Positions 13,167-17,228 of a DNA stretch of 17,228 nt are shown piece after piece. The position numbers were made by a program, and so were the translations under genes. The DNA is from an uncultured Prevotellaceae bacterium (lineage in GTDB: Bacteria > Bacteroidota > Bacteroidia > Bacteroidales > Muribaculaceae). Location of the stretch: positions 1 through 17,228 of the forward strand of contig CAMYCE010000043.1 in assembly GCA_947254205.1 (NCBI GenBank), written 5' to 3'. The notes beneath the pieces are model-generated. The model had not been told where the DNA came from. It did not search any database and saw only the letters and a program-made list of their open reading frames with translations. Numbering within the stretch: position 1 is the first letter of the stretch; every line of letters starts with the position of its first letter.

Positions 13167-13762
13167 TAGGGCGCAAAAAAAGCACCTCGAAATCACATCG
13201 CGATGCCTTAGGAAAAAATAGTATGAATAAAATCGGTATTAGGGGTTAATGCCTTTAATATCTTTTAAAAAAAATCAACTTGCCGTGCAACACACACATG
13301 CACATGATTTCATTTTTTTTGAAAATTGGCAAGAAGATGCTCTCACCAAATTGGGGTTGTCGAAAAAAATCAACATCAGAGTAGTGCGAAAAACTATAGT
13401 TTCTCCACACTTGATTTCTTCAATTTAGCTTCTACTGAATGGGCCATGCAACATAGCCTTGGCGTGTTTTAAGCCCTAAGGAGGCATTGGGGTGATGGGC
13501 ATGAGGTGGCAATTGGCAACCACGCTTTGCACATGGGGTTACTTCTACATTTCTCATTGTTCAATCATTTTTGGCAAGGAAAGTCTTTCTTCTTGCTCAT
13601 TAAAAAAGTGCTTAATGCACGCGTCTCATCTAAATTATTAATAGTGTGATTAGGGAGTGCAAATTTCGTGTTTTTTTTCGAGACCACCAAATTCGGCTTT
13701 TTTTTTCGACTTAATCGGCATTTTTTTAGTTATTTTGCAACGATAAAAAACTCACAGTTGCG
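13167..13762. other. AT-rich intergenic region, no gene seen
   Basis: About 600 bp without a convincing reading frame on either strand; the longest frames are short and match nothing I know. It contains a perfect palindrome CATCGCGATG (13196-13205) and three T-runs near the right end: T8 at 13671, T9 at 13698, T7 at 13721. Each is preceded by a TCGTG, TCGGC or TCGGCA motif, and the first two are followed by CGA. A likely promoter for the glycosidase lies at the far right. The length could hold a regulatory RNA or the remains of a lost gene; neither is demonstrated. Confidence 0.5.
13731..13737 (+). promoter_or_regulatory. Possible minus-7 box of the glycosidase gene
   Basis: TATTTTG is one T short of TAnnTTTG and lies 25 bp before the ATG at 13763. 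No clean minus-33 TTTG is found at normal spacing, as the upstream sequence is a T7 run. A weak or regulated promoter is possible. Confidence 0.3.
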
Positions 13763-16408
13763 ATGATGCGAAATTGGTTGTTAGCACCGCTGATTTTATT
13801 GATAACAGGCTTCGCTTTGAGCTCGTGTGGCAATAGCCACATGAGCAACGATGTGATTGCTCAAAACGACGACTACATCATCACCGGCGACAGCGTGATT
13901 CAAGGGCGCAACATTGCAACTGCACTATCGGCCACCCACATTGTGAGCAACTATGTGCCAGCCGACAGCGAGGCAACGTTGAGCAGGGTGATTAAATTCA
14001 GGTTGGCCCTCAATGGCCATGACAACGAGATGGCTGCCAACTTGTGCCACTATGCCATAGTGGGTTGCGACACCACAGTTGCATGGGGACAGCCAGAGCC
14101 TGCCCCCTCGCATCTCGCTATTGATAGCCTCAAGAGTGATAGCCGCAGGTGGACTCTCAAGGTGGACATGGGGCCGGTGATGCGCTCGTTTCAAGAACAA
14201 GGCTACTATGTTGCCACAACAGGCGACACCATTTTTAAGAGCGAATTTAAGGGGGTGTGGATTGCCGGCAACATGTTGCCCATGACATGGAATTTCAACT
14301 CCTTGACACAAAACTCAATATTGAAGCTCACGCCCATGGCCGGGCAAGAGCACATTTTTGCCATCACGCTATCGCTGTTGCCTCCCACACAGGTGAAGCA
14401 ACGCAATGCCGAGTGGAAAATCGAGAAGCCCAACCCCAATTATGCAATCGTGAGCACAGGGCAAAAACTCATTGATGCGCTCTACAACATGTCGATACAA
14501 AGCATTGCCTCGAGTAAAGCCAAATCGATCGCCCATCAAGGCTATTCAACCCCACTCAACTCACACCGCAATCTCAACTATCCCATCATGCTGTCGCTGG
14601 CCTATCTCGACCCGCAAGGGGCTATCGAAACGCTCAAAAGCAAGGTGCACCATGGCGAAATCGACCGAAGTCACAACGCTGGCAGTGCATGGCCCATCTA
14701 TGCCAACGACCTCTCGTGGGCTGCCGCAGCGTGGGAAATATATGCAGTGACAGGCAATAGGCAATGGCTCAACTATGCCTATCAAGTTATCAAAAAAACG
14801 GTAGACAAAGACTATGACCTCAATTGCAATCACAACACCCACCTCTTGCATGGAGGCTTGCGCTTCACCTTCACGCAATCGCAATACTACCCCAGTTGGA
14901 TGAGGTCGAAAGACATTTATGAATCGCAATCGCTCACAACCAATATTCTCTATCAACGAGCGTTTGAAATTCTAAACGACATGAGCGACGAGTTGGGCAT
15001 TGAAACCAACTATGGAGAAAAAGCTCTGCTGCTCAAAGATGCCATCAACGAAACACTATGGAATGAAATGCATGGCTATTACAGCCAATATATATATGTG
15101 GCCCCCTACCCTGTGCAATCGCCGGGAATCGACAACTTGGGGCAGGCTCTGAGCGTGCTGTGGAATGTGGCCAGCGACGACCGAGCCGAAACGCTCATCA
15201 TGCGCACTCCCACCACCCACTTTGGCATTCCCACATCGAGTCCACACTATGAAAGTCTTGAAGACGTGAACTTGAGCGAAACCATCTCGCCCACAATTCA
15301 GGCCTTGTGGAATCTTGCCGCCGCCAAAACCGACAATGAGCACATGCTCAGGCGGGGCTTAGGGGCCTTGTATCGCAGCCAAGCCTTGTTTTGTGCCCAT
15401 CAAATGGCTTGGAATGCCTATAATGGCGAGCCCATTGCGCCAAGCACAAGCGACTTGGGGTGTGCCACAGCCAATGTGTCGATGATGTTTCGAGTGTTTG
15501 CCGGCATGACTTTTTTGCCCAATGGCATTGAATTCAACCCCTTTGTGCCCATTTTCATGAAGGGCGTGAAACACATCGATGGTTTTAAATATCGCAATGC
15601 AACTCTCGACATCACCATCATGGGCACTGGCAACGACATTGAGTCGATAGCCATTGATGGCAAGGAAGGCAACGACAACTTTTTCCCTGCATCGTTGCAT
15701 GGACACCACACTGTGTTTATCAAGTTGAGAAACAAAAATCGGGCACAACAGGAAGTGACAGTGAGCGACAAAAAATTTAGACTGCCACAACCTCCCATTG
15801 TGAGATGGAACCTCGACAACACTGCCACAATACTTAATTATGACCAAAACACCGAATATCGCATGGTGGTGAATGGCGTGATTAGATATAACGTGAGCGA
15901 CACCACATTTGTGCGCCACCGAACCCATGCTCCCTTCAGCATCAACGCCTTGATTGGCATAGGGAAATTGGCCTTTAGCTACTTGTCAAAACCTCACTAC
16001 ATCATTCCCGCAGGTTGCCGTGTCGATCTTGCTTCAATGGCACAACAGGGCACAGCCATTGCCACCGGCAAGCGCAAAAATGGCATGATTGAGGCCCCTG
16101 CAACACCAAGTGGCAGTATCGTGAAGTTGCACTACCACACAAGCATGGCAGGGTCATATTTCATCGACCTGCACTATGCCAATGGCGACATTGCGCCCGA
16201 GTGTCCCACCATGCAAGTGCTTGCCAACACCCACCCGCAGGGCACTCTTGTGCTACCAGCCACAGGGCAAGGCGAGTGGCTCAACATGCACATGAGCAAC
16301 ATGATTGAGATTGAACTGCTCAAAGGTGAAAATGAAATCACCTTGCAACTGCATGGTCAGCAACTCAACCCCGTGCTCATTGACTATGCACGCATTATCA
16401 AAAAATGA
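13763..16408 (+). CDS. Lipoprotein (alpha/alpha)6-barrel glycosidase, debranching/trehalase-like
   Basis: A large predicted surface or periplasmic lipoprotein acting on a polysaccharide. Residues 1-22 form a lipoprotein signal ending in the lipobox LSSC, with Cys22 as the lipidated residue. A beta-rich N-terminal region (about 30-220) is followed by helix-rich repeats (about 230-620), with segments such as WPIYANDLSWAAAAWEIY and FCAHQMAWNAYNGEP, resembling the six-hairpin barrels of MGH1/GH63/trehalase-like enzymes. The final 130 residues look like a beta-sandwich carbohydrate-binding module (AGSYFIDLHYANGD, ending PVLIDYARI). Catalytic acids cannot be assigned with confidence. The second ATG (13766) is an alternative start. 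The neighbours are not SusCD genes, so the substrate is unknown. Length is 881 residues. Confidence 0.72.
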   Translation: MMRNWLLAPLILLITGFALSSCGNSHMSNDVIAQNDDYIITGDSVIQGRNIATALSATHIVSNYVPADSEATLSRVIKFRLALNGHDNEMAANLCHYAIVGCDTTVAWGQPEPAPSHLAIDSLKSDSRRWTLKVDMGPVMRSFQEQGYYVATTGDTIFKSEFKGVWIAGNMLPMTWNFNSLTQNSILKLTPMAGQEHIFAITLSLLPPTQVKQRNAEWKIEKPNPNYAIVSTGQKLIDALYNMSIQSIASSKAKSIAHQGYSTPLNSHRNLNYPIMLSLAYLDPQGAIETLKSKVHHGEIDRSHNAGSAWPIYANDLSWAAAAWEIYAVTGNRQWLNYAYQVIKKTVDKDYDLNCNHNTHLLHGGLRFTFTQSQYYPSWMRSKDIYESQSLTTNILYQRAFEILNDMSDELGIETNYGEKALLLKDAINETLWNEMHGYYSQYIYVAPYPVQSPGIDNLGQALSVLWNVASDDRAETLIMRTPTTHFGIPTSSPHYESLEDVNLSETISPTIQALWNLAAAKTDNEHMLRRGLGALYRSQALFCAHQMAWNAYNGEPIAPSTSDLGCATANVSMMFRVFAGMTFLPNGIEFNPFVPIFMKGVKHIDGFKYRNATLDITIMGTGNDIESIAIDGKEGNDNFFPASLHGHHTVFIKLRNKNRAQQEVTVSDKKFRLPQPPIVRWNLDNTATILNYDQNTEYRMVVNGVIRYNVSDTTFVRHRTHAPFSINALIGIGKLAFSYLSKPHYIIPAGCRVDLASMAQQGTAIATGKRKNGMIEAPATPSGSIVKLHYHTSMAGSYFIDLHYANGDIAPECPTMQVLANTHPQGTLVLPATGQGEWLNMHMSNMIEIELLKGENEITLQLHGQQLNPVLIDYARIIKK

Positions 16409-16443
16409 ATTCCCAAATAGGCGATAGAGCTCTACCCTCACAA

Positions 16444-16926
16444 CTATTTGATTCTTAACCGAGAAACGGGCACAATGTGGGTTTCTTTCACTGTGCCTAT
16501 GGCAAAATTGCTGTGAACCGAGCCCACGGCTGCCATGGCACCCAAGCGGTTGATCACAAAATCTTGATAGTGGTGCATGTCGCGCACATACACTTTGATC
16601 ATGTAGTCAAAGTCGCCACTGGTGTTGTAGCACTCGGTCACCTCGTCCATTTTCTTGATGGCATCGACAAACTCGGTGGCCAAATCCTTGTCGTGTTGCT
16701 TGAGCCTGATGTTGCACAGCACAATCATGCCATTACCCACTTTGTTGGGATTGACAACTGCCACATATTTCTCGATGTAGCCCTCACGCTCAAGTCGCTT
16801 TTGGCGTTCAAAGGTGGGAGAGGTTGAGAGATGCACCGTCTCGGCAAGCTCCTTGGCAGTGAGCTTGGCATTTTGTTGCAAGGCGCGCAAAATTTTCACA
16901 TCGATTGGATCTAAATGATTAGGCAT
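16444..16926 (-). CDS. Lrp/AsnC-family transcriptional regulator
   Basis: A feast/famine regulator of 160 residues. Residues 5-60 form the AsnC-type winged helix-turn-helix (LDPIDVKILRALQQNAKLTAKELAE, then the recognition helix region STSPTFERQKRLEREGYI), and residues about 65-150 form the RAM ligand-binding domain with the typical SGDFDYMIKVYVRD stretch (103-116). Such proteins assemble as dimers to octamers and respond to amino acids. It is convergent with the glycosidase gene, with only 35 bp between them, so no functional link is implied. A full-consensus promoter lies upstream, with a leader of about 67 nt. Its ligand and targets are not evident. Confidence 0.93.
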   Translation of the reverse strand: MPNHLDPIDVKILRALQQNAKLTAKELAETVHLSTSPTFERQKRLEREGYIEKYVAVVNPNKVGNGMIVLCNIRLKQHDKDLATEFVDAIKKMDEVTECYNTSGDFDYMIKVYVRDMHHYQDFVINRLGAMAAVGSVHSNFAIGTVKETHIVPVSRLRIK

Positions 16927-16999
16927 TGGGGAGGTGTTGTTAAGTTAAACAATGATAGATTTTAAAGAATAATTTTCTTGTTCTACTCTATTTTATCTG

Positions 17000-17031
17000 C
17001 AAATATAGAATATTTTGCTGAATTTAGCAAA
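17000..17031 (-). promoter_or_regulatory. Promoter of the Lrp-family gene
   Basis: On the minus strand TTTG (17031-17028), 20 bp, then TATATTTG (17007-17000) fits the Bacteroidetes promoter exactly. The predicted start is near 16993. Confidence 0.7.
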
Positions 17032-17228
17032 AAGCTTGCAACTGAATCATGAAAAATGGAAATTTGCAAGAATTAAAAATCAATTTTGATTAAGGTAAAG
17101 GTTAAGTTAACACATCAAACAGATCAGGTAAAATCAAATAAAGATGAAAGGAGTCGTTGTTGTGAAACAACGGCTCTTATTCTTTTTGTCTACGCCACAC
17201 ATTCTAAACAGCCGTTTTTTTTTTTTTT
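17032..17228. other. 3' end region with leader-like hairpin
   Basis: No complete gene. An inverted repeat AATCAA-TT-TTGATT lies at 17078-17091. A reading frame opens at the ATG of 17144 (MKGVVVVKQRLLFFL) and remains open to the window edge, so it could be a truncated gene or a leader peptide. Within it GAGTCGTTGTT (17151-17161) pairs with AACAACGGCTC (17166-17176, one G-U), followed by a T-rich stretch, which resembles an intrinsic terminator. The window ends in 14 consecutive T, which may be an assembly edge. Confidence 0.4.
17151..17186 (+). terminator. Terminator-like hairpin near the right edge
   Basis: An 11-bp stem with loop GTGA, followed by TTATTCTTTTT. No plus-strand gene ends upstream within 700 bp (the Lrp gene points away), so it would end a short leader RNA, consistent with an attenuator in front of a gene beyond the window. 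This role is inferred. Confidence 0.5.

Noticed and set aside
13340..13365. Resemblance between GCAAG(AAG)ATGCTC here and the tRNA terminator loop at 4194-4206
   Set aside because: The shared bases are few, and the sequence here lacks the stem and T-run, so chance is sufficient.
16425..16434. 10-bp palindrome TAGAGCTCTA between the glycosidase and Lrp genes
   Set aside because: Too short, with no T-run, and unrelated to the GATGCATC palindrome family.
1..17228. CRISPR array, toxin-antitoxin, restriction or other defence system
   Set aside because: No regularly spaced repeats, cas-like genes or paired small toxin-antitoxin genes are visible; the only repeats are the MITE and the REP-like palindromes.

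Overview
The window looks like a chromosomal stretch from a gut Bacteroidales bacterium, most likely of the Muribaculaceae/Prevotella-like group. The evidence is the gene families (a DUF5103/T9SS-plug-type protein, NfnAB, a Bacteroidetes-style MlaEF pair, a lipoprotein (alpha/alpha)6-barrel glycosidase), starts that mostly lack Shine-Dalgarno sequences, repeated TTTG-N20-TAnnTTTG promoters (the Bacteroidetes sigma-ABfr pattern), and a tRNA gene without an encoded CCA. No phage, plasmid, CRISPR array or transposase gene is visible.

Layout. 1-433 has no confident gene. fabD (498-1385) follows, then a 181-bp non-coding transposon-like element with terminal inverted repeats and a 5-bp target duplication, a strong terminator, and a CaCA-type cation antiporter (1705-2676). 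A paired palindromic repeat separates the antiporter from a minus-strand pair, ung and a free-methionine-sulfoxide reductase (2837-3996). A divergent promoter region drives ung one way and tRNA-Arg(CCG) the other. Next are a minus-strand membrane phosphoethanolamine transferase (4223-5851), a plus-strand two-gene unit of a Ric/YtfE-like di-iron hemerythrin protein and a LuxR-type regulator with a degenerate receiver domain (6063-7336), mlaE-mlaF (7512-9077), a convergent DUF5103 gene (9093-10358), and nfnA-nfnB (10512-12832) with a terminator. A third palindrome and a second, inverted copy of the 181-bp element follow, then about 600 bp without genes, a large lipoprotein glycosidase (13763-16408), a convergent Lrp/AsnC regulator (16444-16926), and a final intergenic stretch ending in a run of 14 T.

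Functionally this is mainly housekeeping and envelope biology: fatty acid initiation, lipid trafficking (MlaEF), lipid A or surface decoration, redox balancing between ferredoxin, NADH and NADPH (NfnAB), and nitrosative/oxidative repair (hemerythrin, fRMsr, Ung). The less ordinary items are (1) two 179/181-identical MITE-like copies in opposite orientation, each with its own perfect 5-bp target duplication; (2) a family of short GATGCATC-centred palindromes; and (3) the hemerythrin/pseudo-receiver pair, in which both proteins lack residues normally considered diagnostic. Nothing here is firm evidence of a wholly new system; the hemerythrin pair is the best candidate for under-described biology.
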